Assembly: GCA_945910005.1 (NCBI GenBank)
Contig: OX246747.1
Span: 10,432,525-10,496,524, forward strand
DNA length: 64,000 nt
Origin: Isoperla grammatica
Taxonomy: Eukaryota > Arthropoda > Insecta > Plecoptera > Perlodidae
Reading direction: 5' to 3'
Shown one piece after another: positions 11,392 through 21,849 of the stretch. The notes below the pieces were generated by a model. It made no database searches. It saw only the letters and a program-made list of their open reading frames with translations, and was not told the DNA's origin. Numbering within the stretch: the stretch's first letter is position 1; each line of letters starts with the position of its first letter. The translations under genes and the position numbers were made by a program.

Positions 11392-11571
11392 ATGCCACGT
11401 TATATATTCAAGAAATATATAGATTTGCCGTTGGACCGTGATTCGGAACGAGGCGAAGACGAGGATACGGCATATGAGCAAGACACCGATGACGGGGAGG
11501 AGATAAGGAACAATGAAACGGCAAGCTTTTATGCCACCTGCACACTCCACAAGCGTCGTGCGGTTGATTGA
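11392..11571 (+). CDS. small acidic hypothetical ORF
   Basis: A 59-codon frame starts MPRYIFKKYIDLPLDRDSE and has an acidic stretch (GEDEDTAY, TDDGEE). It ends inside the start of the SINE fragment at 11565, so the native 3' end has been replaced. I do not recognise it; it could be a first exon cut by insertion or chance. Confidence 0.25.
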   Translation: MPRYIFKKYIDLPLDRDSERGEDEDTAYEQDTDDGEEIRNNETASFYATCTLHKRRAVD

Positions 11572-11735
11572 TATTTGGTCTTAATGTCTCATATTTTTGC
11601 AACGAGACTAATCGAAACAATAAGTGGGTGATAATGAAGATGAAATTGGGGGCTCTTTGGAGGTAAGGGGCAAGTAGGAGGGCGCGTGAGGAAATGGGAT
11701 TGGGGTGTGGACTGCACTTCGTCTGACTTCACAGA
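11565..11735 (-). mobile_element. truncated SINE copy, body I
   Basis: The 3' tail, body I and the first bases of 5' module a (plus GTGGACTGCACTTCGTCTGA) are present, then homology stops. Confidence 0.7.
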
Positions 11736-12097
11736 TACAACTTGACGTCGGCTAATATAGATTTCCCATTACCACCTTCCAACCCTCATATGTGAATAAC
11801 AACGCATCCCATTCCCGGCATTGGTTTCCCCTCACCCCCCCCCCCCCCCCCGCCCCCCTTACAAAGGTTAATAAGAAAGCGATGCGATGAAATGTATTGA
11901 AATTCATCTAATAGAACAACTACCACTGACACACGATAACAATGGAATTCTGTGAAACCCCCACCCCTCATTCATCTCATTCCTGAATAACAACGCTAAT
12001 TGTACCCTGTTTTCGTTTCGTGACAACTTGCTATCCCTCTGAACCATTTGTGATCACAAAACTTAGTAGTCAGACGTGTGAAACATCCGCTCCGATG

Positions 12098-12186
12098 AGT
12101 TTTGCTGAAGACATAGAATGTATTGGTGACAGCATGCTGTTAAGATTCGCGAAGGAAGTTTTGCAACAGAGGACGTCGTATGATGG
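12098..12186 (+). CDS. short first-exon-like ORF, function unknown
   Basis: ATG at 12098 begins MSFAEDIECIGDSMLLRFAK and runs open to a GTAAGC donor after TCGTATGATG. A similar short N-terminal motif (IGDSVIIRF) occurs at about 59070-59100 after an ATG at 59034. Two copies of an IGDS-hydrophobic first exon suggest a repeated gene or TE family that I cannot name. Confidence 0.3.
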
Positions 12187-12202
12187 TAAGCTACGCATGA
12201 TA

Positions 12203-12305
12203 TGGGGCCGTCCATAAATGATGTCACACTATTTGGGGGTAGGGGGGTTATCAACTTGTGAAGAAGGGGGGGGGGGGGACGGGTCAGTCTTTCTGTGACA
12301 TCCAT
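12203..12305. repeat. dispersed repeat start GGGCCGTCCATAAATGATGTCA
   Basis: The GCCGTCCATAAATGATG motif followed by a G-run and a TGTGACATCC end resembles DNA-transposon termini I have seen in several animal genomes. The family name is not certain and no duplication was found. Confidence 0.35.
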
Positions 12306-12429
12306 GCATGCACTACATATAATTCTTTTTCAGTGTTTTACATTTTTTAAATAATCCCGCAATTTCTGGCATTTCCAAAAGAAGTTTTTAGCCACTAGAA
12401 TGCACCACCTGATGAGTTTAGTCATGGAC

Positions 12430-13440
12430 GAATTACGAGTAAGTACAAGCAATCCCCCTCAGTGTACAAGGTGAACCAGAAGCTTATGAATGACGATACA
12501 GAGTAACCATATTCTCCTCAGCACTTGAGTAGACTTTTGGTGAAATAAGGCTTTTAGTTTCGCAGCCTAGACAAGAAACAAGTTATAATGGAAACTCCGC
12601 GAGTTGTGGTTTGGAGATATTAATTTCTGAAGACTATCTCAAAATTGCGTAGTGAGGGAAGAAAGATCTACTACCTTGACGAAACGTGGTATGACCCGCA
12701 CGACGTCGCCCGGCGTGGCTGGGTTGATAATAGTTGCAACTGCGTGTTGGATGCACCCGTTGCCCGCGGCAAGCGAGTTATCATCCTACACGCTAGGTCG
12801 GATTGATTGATTGATATTTGGGCTTAACGTCTCATATTTTTGCAACGAGGCTAATCGAGACAATGAGTGGGTGAAATATGAAGATGAAATAGGGGGTTGT
12901 TTGGAGGAAAGGGCCAAATAGGAGGGCGGGGAGGAGGAAGGAGTGGGGAGGTGGTGGACTGCATTTCGTCTGACTTCTCCTCCTCGACCTGTCCGGCTAG
13001 GGTGGCCCTACCAAAAGCATACGCTTCCGCCGGCATAGCTCTCGGGATCAGCAAAGTGCACAAACCTGCCCACCGCGATAAGGTAGCAGTCCATGGGCAG
13101 GACGCTAGGTCGGATGAGAGGTGGGTGAAAGACGGCCAAGAACATCAAAGACGCCTCAGCCGACCACCACGAGGACATGACTGCGCAACTGTTGTGAATC
13201 TTGGTCCCAAAATCAGCTGCTTGAAAATATTGAACCGAAAATTCAGTTATTGTTTTAGATAATGCCAGTTACTATTCGAGACTAGCCATTAAGATTCCCT
13301 GCCAATCCACTGAAAAAGCTGATATAATATCTTTCATGGAAGCAAATCACATACCAGTGCCTCACCCTTTACCTATAAAGCTTGTTCTGTTGGACAAATT
13401 GTTGAAAAAGGAAACATTAAAAACGATACATTGTCGATAG
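12430..13440 (+). pseudogene. IS630/Tc1-like (DDE_3) transposase, split by a SINE
   Basis: The first part reads METPRVVVWR, then EGRKIYYLDETWYDPHD with the first catalytic Asp, and GKRVIILHARSDE. A full SINE (12804-13101) interrupts it, and the frame resumes at DERWVKDG after the duplicated target. Downstream SADHHEDMTA, then LDNASYYSRLAIKIP (second catalytic Asp) and TEKADIISFMEANHIP are present. Several frameshifts are needed, so the gene is dead. The third catalytic residue would lie at the end of the recognised block. A related fragment is at 21850-22140. Confidence 0.75.
12804..13101 (-). mobile_element. full-length SINE with 14-bp TSD, body I, 5' module a
   Basis: ACGCTAGGTCGGAT is present at 12790-12803 and again at 13102-13115. 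The element therefore begins with CCTGCCC (13101 downwards) and ends in a (AATC)n tail at 12804, 298 bp in all. The duplicated target lies inside a transposase coding sequence whose reading is restored when the insert is removed, which proves the boundaries. Confidence 0.93.
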
Positions 13441-13500
13441 CATGGCTAGTGATAAGGGGCACCTGGTGCTACGGCTTCCTTCTTATCACTGCCTCGTTAA

Positions 13501-13700
13501 NNNNNNNNNNNNNNNNNNNNNNNNNNNNNNNNNNNNNNNNNNNNNNNNNNNNNNNNNNNNNNNNNNNNNNNNNNNNNNNNNNNNNNNNNNNNNNNNNNNN
13601 NNNNNNNNNNNNNNNNNNNNNNNNNNNNNNNNNNNNNNNNNNNNNNNNNNNNNNNNNNNNNNNNNNNNNNNNNNNNNNNNNNNNNNNNNNNNNNNNNNNN
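13501..13700. other. assembly gap (200 N)
   Basis: Exactly 200 N bases. Open frames across it are artefacts. Confidence 1.
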
Positions 13701-13832
13701 GCTGTTAAGTGGGCCACCATGAAGAAACTGTCATTACCGTTTATTGTGCTATCAAGCAAGTAGCAGTTGAGGAATCGGGTCTTTGGCTAATGTCAGATGG
13801 TGTGCTTGGTGGTTCTCCCGATGGCCTAGTTG
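13701..13832 (+). CDS. YqaJ-like exonuclease exon fragment
   Basis: An open frame from the gap edge encodes HEETVITVYCAIKQVAVEES followed by GLWLMSDGVLGGSPDGLV. The GxSPDG core is the hallmark of YqaJ-type PD-(D/E)xK exonucleases that occur in animal transposon and virus-like genes. The exon ends at a GTTAGT donor. The 5' part is hidden in the gap and the downstream ExK exon was not found. Confidence 0.5.
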
Positions 13833-14066
13833 GTTAGTGTTAAAAGTAATTAAACCTCAAAATATATGGGCTGTGTCTGATAATATGATGTTTAAAATAC
13901 ACAAAAGTCGTCAATGCACTAGTTTACGTATATGCCTATCTATTTCATATGTACATTCAATATTACTAGGTAGCCCACTTTCCTACCAGTAGGCCTCCCT
14001 ATAAGGCAGCTTACACTGCTTCCGGTCATGATGCTCTCCCTGGCATAATTATTATTATTATTATTT

Positions 14067-14131
14067 AATAGGGCTAAACGTCTCATATTTTTGCAACAAT
14101 GGATAATCGAGACGATGATCGGGTGATAATG
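14067..14131 (-). mobile_element. SINE 3' fragment next to a full copy
   Basis: A 65-bp piece with the shared 3' segment (AACGTCTCATATTTTTGCAA) directly precedes the full copy at 14132, so one SINE inserted into or beside another. Confidence 0.65.
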
Positions 14132-14516
14132 AATGATTGATTGATTTATGGGGCTTAACGTCTCATATTTTTGCAACAATGGCTAATCGAGACGATGAGC
14201 GGGTGATAATGGAGATGAGAGAGATGATGATGAAGAATAAAGCCACATCCGAATCAGATCCATTGTACGTCGCGTGGGTCGTCATACGGGAGTCCAGCAA
14301 GGGAGGGCAGGGCCAAGTGGGAGGAAAAATATTCAATGGTACATGGGGGGAAAGGGGATTGGGACGTGGACTGCACTTCGTCTGACTTCTCCTCCTCGAC
14401 CAGTCCGGCTTGGGTGGCCCTACCAGAAGCATAAGCTTCCGCCGGCATAGCTCTCGGGATCAACAAAGCACGCAAACCTGCCCACCACGATAAGGTAGCA
14501 GTCCCTGGGCAGGTGC
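14132..14516 (-). mobile_element. SINE copy, body II with 5' module a
   Basis: Complete from the CCTGCCC start (14516) to the tail at 14132. Body II (CCACATCCGAATCAGATCCA) is combined with 5' module a, a combination that shows module exchange with other copies. Confidence 0.85.
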
Positions 14517-14639
14517 GAAGGCTCAAGAAAATGAGCCATAGGTATGTAAACACGTTGTTATTGTCGAGAGCTGGCTAGCAGGACAAGTATAGTTTTTTTA
14601 TATTAATATAATATAATAATTTCACGTTGACCTAAAATT

Positions 14640-14905
14640 TCCTAAGCATCTGGCATGCACAAGTCCCTATCACGTCCATCTCATTCATGAGCCTACAGTC
14701 GACTGACTATTGTCAGCCGAGGCGCGCGTTGTCTGTATACCCACTGCTGTAGAAGGTGGAGGTGCGGGGCGGCGTGGTTCTATTGGATATTTTGAGAGCT
14801 GGGCCGTTGCATGAAGAAAGCTCTGGTGCGGTGGCGTTAGTTTTTTTCTGATGGTGGTGTTTGCCTTGGTTTTACACGAAATGGGGTCAGAATTGGCTTT
14901 CATGC
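14640..14905 (+). repeat. dispersed 250-bp repeat, copy 1 (possible non-LTR endonuclease piece)
   Basis: The block containing GTTGTCTGTATACCCACTGC and GTAGAAGGTGGAGGTGCGGG recurs at 43330-43580. In the second copy the translation HVLLIQEP just upstream resembles the start of a non-LTR endonuclease domain, so both may be remnants of one LINE. That reading is tentative. Confidence 0.55.
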
Positions 14906-14961
14906 CGTTGGGAGTCTTTGTGCGTCATCTCATTTGTTTGAAGTCTTGTTTGTTGTTTCTC

Positions 14962-16160
14962 GAGGTTAAGTTGAAACAAAACAACAAGAAAAATAAACCT
15001 TGCGCCGATGATGTGTCTATAGACTCGCAAGAGAATCAAGTGGGCAGTGAACCTTTAGATGGTGGAGATCACGAGGTTAAGTTGAAACAAAACAACAACA
15101 AAATAAACCTGGCGCCGATGATGTGTCTAAAGACTCACAAGAGAATCAAGTGGGCAGTGAACCTTTAGATGGTGGAGATCACGAGAAGTTGAAACAAAAC
15201 AACAACAAAAATAAACCTGGCGCCGATGATGTGTCTAAAGACTCACAAGGGAATCAAGTGGGCAGTGAACCTTTAGATGGTGGAGATCACGAGAAGTTGA
15301 AACAAAACAACAACAAAAATAAACCTGGCGCCGATGATGTGTCTAAAGACTCACAAGAGAATCAAGTGGGCAGTGAACCTTTAGATGGTGGAGATCACGA
15401 GAAGTTGAAACAAAACAACAACAAAAATAAACCTGGCGCCGATGATGTGTCTAAAGACTCGCAAGAGAATCAAGTGGGCAGTGAACCTTTAGATGGTGGA
15501 GATCACGAGGTAAAGTTGAAACAAAACAACAAGAAAAATAAACCTGGCGCCGATGATGTGTCTAAAGACTCGCAAGAGAATTAAGTGGGCAGTGAACCTT
15601 TAGATGGTGAAGATCACGAGGTAAAGTTGAAACAAAACAACAACAAAAATAAACCTGGCGCCGATGATGTGTCTAAAGACTCGCAAGAGAATCAAGTGGG
15701 CAGTGAACCTTTAGATGGTGGAGATCACGAGAAGTTGAAACAAAACAACAACAAAAATAAACCTGGCGCCGATGATGTGTCTAAAGACTCGCTAGAGAAT
15801 GAAGTAGGCAGTGAACCTTTAGATGGTGGAGATCACGAGGTAAAGTTGAAACAAAACAACAAGAAAAATAAACCTGGCGCCGATGATGTGTCTAAAGACT
15901 CGCTAGAGAATCAAGTGGGCAGTGAGCCTTTAGATAGTGGAGATCACGAGGTAAAGTTGAAACAAAACAGCAAGAAAAATAAACCTGGCGCCGATGATGT
16001 GTCTAAAGACTCGCAAGAGAATTAAGTGGGCAGTGAACCTTTAGATGGTGAAGATCACGAGGTTAAGTTGAAACAAAACAACAACAAAAATAAACCTGGC
16101 GCCGATGATGTGTCTAAAGACTCGCTAGAGAATCAAGTAGGCAGTGAACGTTTACATGGT
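14962..16160 (+). repeat. 108/111-bp coding-compatible minisatellite, about 11 units
   Basis: Units encode K-L-K-Q-N-N-N-K-N-K-P-G-A-D-D-V-S-K-D-S followed by QENQVGSEPLDGGDHE(V). Units with and without GAGGTT/GAGGTA differ by 3 bases, so the frame is kept. One missing A near 15100 shifts the first unit relative to the rest. CAA-to-TAA changes create in-frame stops at 15582-15584 and 16023-16025. The repeated protein would be highly charged and low-complexity. The array abuts the 14640 repeat and has no upstream exon I can recognise, so it may be a minisatellite rather than a gene. Confidence 0.9.
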
Positions 16161-16840
16161 GGATGCCTGCAATGCATTATATAGCTTTGACAATAACGAA
16201 GGGCGAATCTATAAGAAATGATTTTTCGTCCTCTCGTTGAATAACAAAAATCGTGGCCGAGTTTCAGTAGTTGTAAATGATTTGAGTACAGTATCTAGCG
16301 TGATCGGGGTGTCGAACAAAGATCGGGGACGTTTGATGATTTTTATATTGGGGGTGTTAAGATTGATATTGAAGGGGGAGGGGGGTTCCCAGGGGCGTGG
16401 TTTGTGCTAGCAGCCATGGTAAATTGGGGACAACCTACAGAAGTTTCCCGGAATGACAGACTCAACTAACCCGTGTTGGTTCTACCTCATAGGGTCTTGT
16501 AAACGGAACAGGGTATATTTCATGGGGCTGCTAGACATGACAACATACACCATTCATGAAGTAGAGCCAGTTAACGATTGCTGCGTGCATCGGGAGGTAT
16601 ATAGGAAACTGCTAATTTCACGTCCGGATGGGACACAGACGCAATCAGCCTTCTAACAGTGCAGTTGGCCCCCGGCCCTGGGACGGTGCCTAGAGGGACC
16701 TCCTGCACTGGGCATACAACCGACGCAATCTGTGCCCAAGCCCAAGTGCTGTCAAATCAATCAGAGAGTCGAATCATAACCTAATCATTGCTGGGGTCGT
16801 CATCAGGGGAACAAGCCGTAAACAAACCATTCTGCTAGGG
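16161..16840. other. no recognised gene; short open frame 16453-16653
   Basis: A 67-codon frame starting MTDSTNPCWFYLIGSCKRN has no recognised domain. The rest is non-coding and ends in a G-run at 16838-16852. Confidence 0.3.
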
Positions 16841-16864
16841 GGGGGGGGGGGGACTGGTGGGCGT

Positions 16865-17725
16865 TTGGATCGCTAAGAGGGCCGGCACGGATGAGGAAGA
16901 AGGTGATGACAGTAAGAAGAGAAAGGATGATGAAGGCAAAATGAAGAATGTGATGATTAAAGATGTGCACGAGAGCCCTCTTTGCGGGCACCTGTCACCA
17001 CGAGGAGGGACCCAGCTCGACCGGTACCAACAGCGATCAAACAGCATATTGAAAGCTTCCCAATAATAGAGTCGCATTATTGCAAACAGTCCTTAAAGCG
17101 CCAATATCTAGATGGGAGGCTTTCCATCAATGGTATGTATAGACTTTATGTGGACAAAGTAGGTACAATGTCAGCTGTTAAAGAAAATTTGTATGGTAAG
17201 GTGTTCAATGAAAATTATAATTTTAGTTTCCAAAAATCCAAAAAAAAAGATTGGTGCAATTTCTGTGAAGAAATGAAAATAGCTAAACATTAGTCTGATG
17301 AAACTAAAGATACGTATGAGGCACACATAAAGAAGGTAGATGGTAAAACGGAACGGGACAATGACCGTGCTAGCTATAAAACACGTGTTGAACAAGAAAC
17401 TGCTGTAATAACATTCGATCTTCAAAATCTCATTGCTTTACCTAAAGCAAATGTATCAAATTTTTTCTACAAACGAAAGCTTAATTGCTATAATCTAACT
17501 GCTAATTGCTCTGTGAATGGTAAAACCTATTGCAGCCTATGGCATGAGTGCATTTCATGCAGAGCTGGGAACCATATTGCAAGTGCTTTGTATAAGATTT
17601 TGAAAGTTTTTATTGTCGACTGTCCCTATGTAAAGCATATCATTTTATGGACCGATTCCTGTGTACCACAGAACAAGAATTCACTAATGACGCTGGCTTT
17701 GAAACGTTTCATGGTTGTTCGATGA
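16865..17725 (+). pseudogene. unrecognised transposase-like protein (DSC..QN+N motif)
   Basis: From about 17004 a nearly continuous frame encodes HYCKQSLKRQYLDGRLSINGM, CNFCEEMKIAKH, then, after a TAG at about 17291, TFDLQNLIALPKANVSNFFY, SLWHECISCRAGNH and ILWTDSCVPQNKNSLM. The spacing of FDLQ, WHE and a hydrophobic strand ending in DSC..QN+N is like an RNase-H-fold nuclease and is familiar from repeated invertebrate genes, but I cannot name the family. The frame breaks again after FMVVR (17725). Upstream (16865-16990) a lysine/acid-rich segment precedes it. Confidence 0.45.
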
Positions 17726-17739
17726 AAAAAAAAGATTTG

Positions 17740-18010
17740 CAGTGAATGATGAGATACTTTCCTTCCATTGATTGTGACTTCTATAAAGCAATATTTAAAT
17801 AGTAAAACATACCATGTATGTACTATGGATTGCATCATGGTTGTTGCAGTATTTACTTATCATTCATAATCACTCGTAAAGTTTAAGGTTGTAAAGCATG
17901 TTATATCAATCGTTTACACTAATTTACATGCTGGATGTCCATTTTTACTACATTTAATTGGCTTTCTGCTGGATCGTCATAAGAGTAATTTTGTGTAAAT
18001 TTTATTTGGA
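17740..18010. other. AT-rich non-coding
   Basis: Nothing recognised beyond degenerate continuation of the preceding frame. Confidence 0.4.
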
Positions 18011-18208
18011 TTGATTGATATTTGGGCTTAACGTCTCATATTTTTGCAACGAGGCTAATCGAGACAATGAGTGGGTGATACATGAAGATGAACTAGGGGG
18101 GTGTTTGGAGGAAAGGGTCAAGTAGGAGGGCGGGGAAGAAAAGGGAAGGGGAGGAAACGGGAGTGGGGAGGATGTGGACTGCATTTCGTCTGACTTCTCC
18201 TCCTCGAC
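18011..18208 (-). mobile_element. truncated SINE copy, body I
   Basis: Tail, body I and the start of 5' module a up to CTCCTCCTCGAC; the 5' end is missing. Confidence 0.75.
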
Positions 18209-18849
18209 AAACTATTTACGACTTCGAACTTATGCCTTAGGGCTTGTGATTGAACGAGTGTATTGAAATGTAAACTTGGCAATATGAACAGGGTCATAAC
18301 CAGCTATCATTTGTTACGCCCAACTCTGTTCCCCCGATTGCACCAGTAAATACAAAACATTACGCTTTACTCCTTATAGCTTACAACTCCTTGTGAATGA
18401 CGCCTAAGTAGCTGCGACATATGGAATGAGAAACTTGTCAGTGATAGAATTTGTCGTATATTCTAATATTAAACATTTATTTTTGTAATTAAGCATTTCA
18501 GTTCTCTGTTACACATTGTTCTTCTACCCACTTGGCTCAGAAAAAGAAGAACCGGTTCTACCGTGTAATAATACTTGACTGAAATCATACTCAATAAGCA
18601 TAGATGTTCCGTATTTTGTATTATATTAACACAACTTTCCTTATATCTCAGGTAATGATGTCCGTCTTAATATAATGTTATGTGCCTCATAATAATTTCC
18701 CTATTAGTATTATGATTATTCTATTACACTGCAGCATGGTATTGTGCATGCATTGCATTTGTGTTCAAAAAATTTCACTATAGTGTTTTTTATTTTATAT
18801 GAAGTATTACATTATGTAAATTTTAATATAATAATTATTATTATTATTT

Positions 18850-18894
<45 letters not shown>

Positions 18895-18997
18895 TTGTTA
18901 TTGTTATTATTTTTTTATTTGTTTTGTATTTTTGTTTTGTATTTTGTATTTTTTTATTGTTTTTTATTGTTCATAAATATGGAATACAAACCTTTAT
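18209..18997. other. non-coding with (ATT)n microsatellite
   Basis: No gene seen. An (ATT/TTA)n tract occupies about 18838-18893 and is followed by T-rich sequence. Confidence 0.6.
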
Positions 18998-19010
18998 TTG
19001 TGTAACTGGA

Positions 19011-19389
19011 TGATTGATTAATGGGGCTTAACGTCTCATATTTATGCAACGATGGCTAATCGAGACGATGAGCGGGTGATAATGAAGATGAGAAAGATGA
19101 TAATTGAAGAATAAAGCCACATCCGAATCAGATCCATTGTACGTCGCGTGAGTCGTCATACGGGAGTCCAGCAAGGGAGGGCAGGGCCAAGTGGGAGGAG
19201 AAATATTCAATGGGACAGTGGGCGGGAAAGGGGATTAGGGTGTGGACTGCACTTCGTCTGACTTCTCCTCCTTGACCAGTCCGGCTTGGGTGGCCCTACT
19301 AGAAGCATACGCTTCCGCCGGCATAGCTCTCGGGATGAACAAAGCACGCAAACCTGCCCACCACGATAAGGTGGCAGTCCCTGGGCAGG
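19011..19389 (-). mobile_element. full SINE with 13-bp TSD, body II, 5' module a
   Basis: TTGTGTAACTGGA is duplicated at 18998-19010 and 19390-19402. The element again begins with CCTGCCC at 19389 and ends in the (AATC) tail. Confidence 0.92.
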
Positions 19390-19427
19390 TTGTGTAACTG
19401 GAGTACACAGCAATAACTGTTCTTACA

Positions 19428-20248
19428 ATGCCAGACGATACCAGTGCAGTAAGTAATGCAGACGTATTGAAGGATACAAATCTGCGCAGTGAACAGTGGG
19501 ATGTTAAGAAATTCAAAATTACGATTAATGATTTCTCTATCGTCAATCGTCAAGAACTGGCCGCTGCAGAAACAAACTTAAGAGACCGTAACAAGTTTCA
19601 CACACCGTCTTATGTGTTAAAGAAAGAAATTAACGACATTCTGTCGACAGAACTGACGAAACATGGGGTTTATCCTTCAAACCAAACATATCGAGAAATC
19701 ACTTTGGCATTGATAAATCAATTTCCATCACTAAGGGAACCAGCTGGCAATGGCCACACAGGATTTCAAATAGCTCTACAGTACAGGATGCAAGAAATAC
19801 GGAGAAAGCTGAAAACCAATGAAACATCTATTAATGCAGGTAGGGCTATATGCTTCTTTTTAACAAAATCATATTTCTATGCACGAGTTAGGCTATCTAT
19901 TCTAGCATTTCCAACCATGCAATGTATTAATCTGGTGTTTGTGTTTTTATATTTTAGGGAAACGATCAAAGAACAATCCCAATTTACCTGCCGGAAACAC
20001 TGCTACCAAAAAACCAAAAAGAGGTTAACTGAATTTTGCCCCTTCCTTTCCTGATGGGGAAACTGAAGAAACCATGAAAGCTCATAAGACTCAGCTTCTC
20101 TTGGAGTTCAGGAAAAGGGAGCCTGATAGGAACATGATTGACTTAAAATTAAACAAAACCTTTGCATTGAGACGCCAAGATGTCCTTAATAAGGTTCAAA
20201 CATTGGAAGGTATAAAGAATCAATGGCCAATGCTGTTCTTCCCATTCA
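19428..20248 (+). CDS. SAMD3-like protein fragment, two exons
   Basis: Exon 1 (ATG 19428 to 19839) contains FKITINDFSIVNRQ, SYVLKKEINDILSTELTKHG, YPSNQTYREITLALINQFPS and LQYRMQEIRRKL, the layout of the SAMD3-like region found in fish and invertebrate proteins. It ends in phase 1 at GTAGGG. Intron 19840-19957 ends TTTTAG, and the phase fits: the join reads INAGKRSKNNPNLPAGN. Exon 2 carries PDGETEETMKAHK and QDVLNKVQTLEGIKNQWPML. One in-frame TAA follows KKPKRG at about 20023, so the gene may be dead, or the base may be an error. The exon 2 donor (GTTAAT) is weak. Seen: exons, phase and stop. Family by memory. Confidence 0.55.
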
Positions 20249-20382
20249 GGTTAATACATTAGTAGGGATCAAAAGGCCTACTTTTTTTTTATCTCCCATC
20301 ATTTTATTTCAATTTGTGCATTGTTTTCATTAAAACCGTATCAACTTGTAGCCTAGGGTTTAAATGTCAATTACAGTTTTGT

Positions 20383-20774
20383 GATTGATGATTGATTAAT
20401 GGGGCTTAACGTCTCATATTTATGCAACGATGGCTAATCCAGACGATACGCGGGTGATAATGAAGATGAGAAAGATAATAATGAAGAATAAAGCCACATT
20501 CGAATCAGATCCATTGTACGTTGCGTGAGTCGTCATACGGGAGTCCAGCAAGGGAGGGCAGGGCCGAGTGGGAGGAGAAATATTCAATGGGACAGTGGGG
20601 GGGGGGGGGGGGAAGGGGATTGGGGTGTGGACTGCACTTCGTCTGACTTCTCCTCCTCGACCAGTCCGGCTAGGGTGGCCCTACCAGAAGCATACGTTTC
20701 CGCCGGCATAGCTCTCGGGATCAACAAAGCATGCAAACCTGCCCACCACGATAAGGTGGCAGTCCCTGAGCAGG
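20383..20774 (-). mobile_element. full SINE with 11-bp TSD, body II, 5' module a
   Basis: TACAGTTTTGT is duplicated at 20372-20382 and 20775-20785. The first P1 strand reads CCTGCTC here, a single change from the consensus. Confidence 0.9.
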
Positions 20775-20879
20775 TACAGTTTTGTCTAGTTTAGGTTGAA
20801 AAGTCTAGACATTAATCTCACAATGTCGCTATCAGGTTGCCTTAGCCCTAAGATAGAGCTAGTTTAGCATGAAGAGAGG

Positions 20880-21107
20880 ATGTCGCAGCTCACGTGCTAT
20901 GCTACAAGGCAGACAAGCCTACACGAGCTGCGCATCTTAAAGTCGAGGGCTGCGGCTGAATTCAGAGCCCAGCGGGAGGAGTTCCTACTCGAGGTTTCTC
21001 GGAGGCCAGCCCTAGCAGAGGAAGCCTTCGAGAAAGAGCGTCGCTGTCTGGTGTTAAGGCAAATGCGGGAGAAGCATGACCTTGAGTGCAAGCGGTTGGG
21101 GAAGTGA
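20880..21107 (+). CDS. hypothetical helical ORF
   Basis: A 75-codon frame rich in Arg, Glu and Leu (LHELRILKSRAAAEFRAQRE, EEAFEKERRC) would form a charged helix or coiled coil. I do not recognise it and see no splice context that proves it. Confidence 0.25.
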   Translation: MSQLTCYATRQTSLHELRILKSRAAAEFRAQREEFLLEVSRRPALAEEAFEKERRCLVLRQMREKHDLECKRLGK

Positions 21108-21509
21108 GAGGTGGATGTGGCCGTCACTGTGTGGCCGTCACCCGTTTCATGCAGTGCAATGCTGGATATTATATTCAGTATGCCATTTTCAACTGTTGTG
21201 TTGTGCACGAACCTATGTCTGGATCACGCACTGTATTACCCACACTTAAGATTGCGTGGAATAAAATGGAATCTCCGAAGGAACAATCAACCGCCGGAAG
21301 CCGTGAGGAGCTGCAAGAACTGTCAGAATTAAGCAGGTTGCTCAACCCGTATCCGACAACTTCAAGGAAACAACAAGGGAACAAGTGCCTCGACCGGAAA
21401 TCCATCGAGCGACTACTACCTTTTGTACCTTTCGCACGCCCGACTCAGCTGAGGTTCGTCACAATTCACAAGGCTGTGACGTGAATTGTTAGGTTGTCTT
21501 TTTCAAGAC

Positions 21510-21692
21510 ATGGCGGCAAAGAAACGAGCTGATCCATTTACGGAAGACGAGAAGCAGGTACTACAAGAGTGTATGTTTGATTTCAAGGATATCACTGAAA
21601 ATAAGAAGACAGACGGAACAAGTCTCGCCAAAAAACATAAAGCTTGGGCGTCTGTAACAGTCGCATTCAACAGCTATGTGAATGTGAAGCAG
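21510..21692 (+). CDS. Myb/SANT-like DNA-binding exon
   Basis: ATG at 21510 opens MAAKKRADPFTEDEKQVLQE, then KDITENKKTDGTSLAKKHKAW and VTVAFNSYVNVKQ. Aromatic/Trp spacing (F..DE, HKAW, VAFN) matches the Myb/SANT-like domains of NAIF1/MSANTD-type proteins and of Harbinger partner proteins. It ends at a strong GTAAGC donor (21693), and its intron received a SINE fragment (21735). Downstream exons were not found. It may be host or TE-borne. Confidence 0.6.
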
Positions 21693-21734
21693 GTAAGCAT
21701 TACACTTATTGCCTCTTTGTTAGTAGGCCTAGAT

Positions 21735-21822
21735 TGATTGATAGATTGATATTTGGGCTTAACGTCTTATATTTTTGCAACTTTGCTAATCAAGACGATG
21801 AGTGGGTGATAATGAATGACGG
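21735..21822 (-). mobile_element. truncated SINE copy
   Basis: Tail and first half of body I only (TTTGGGCTTAACGTCTTATA). Confidence 0.65.
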
Positions 21823-21849
21823 AAGGATATTTATTGTGTTGGATGGATG

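Noticed and set aside
13431..13763. Open frames spanning the N run
   Set aside because: The translation is unknown residues across an assembly gap.
18744..19013. Ile-rich transmembrane-like ORF
   Set aside because: Translation of an (ATT)n tract and T-rich DNA.
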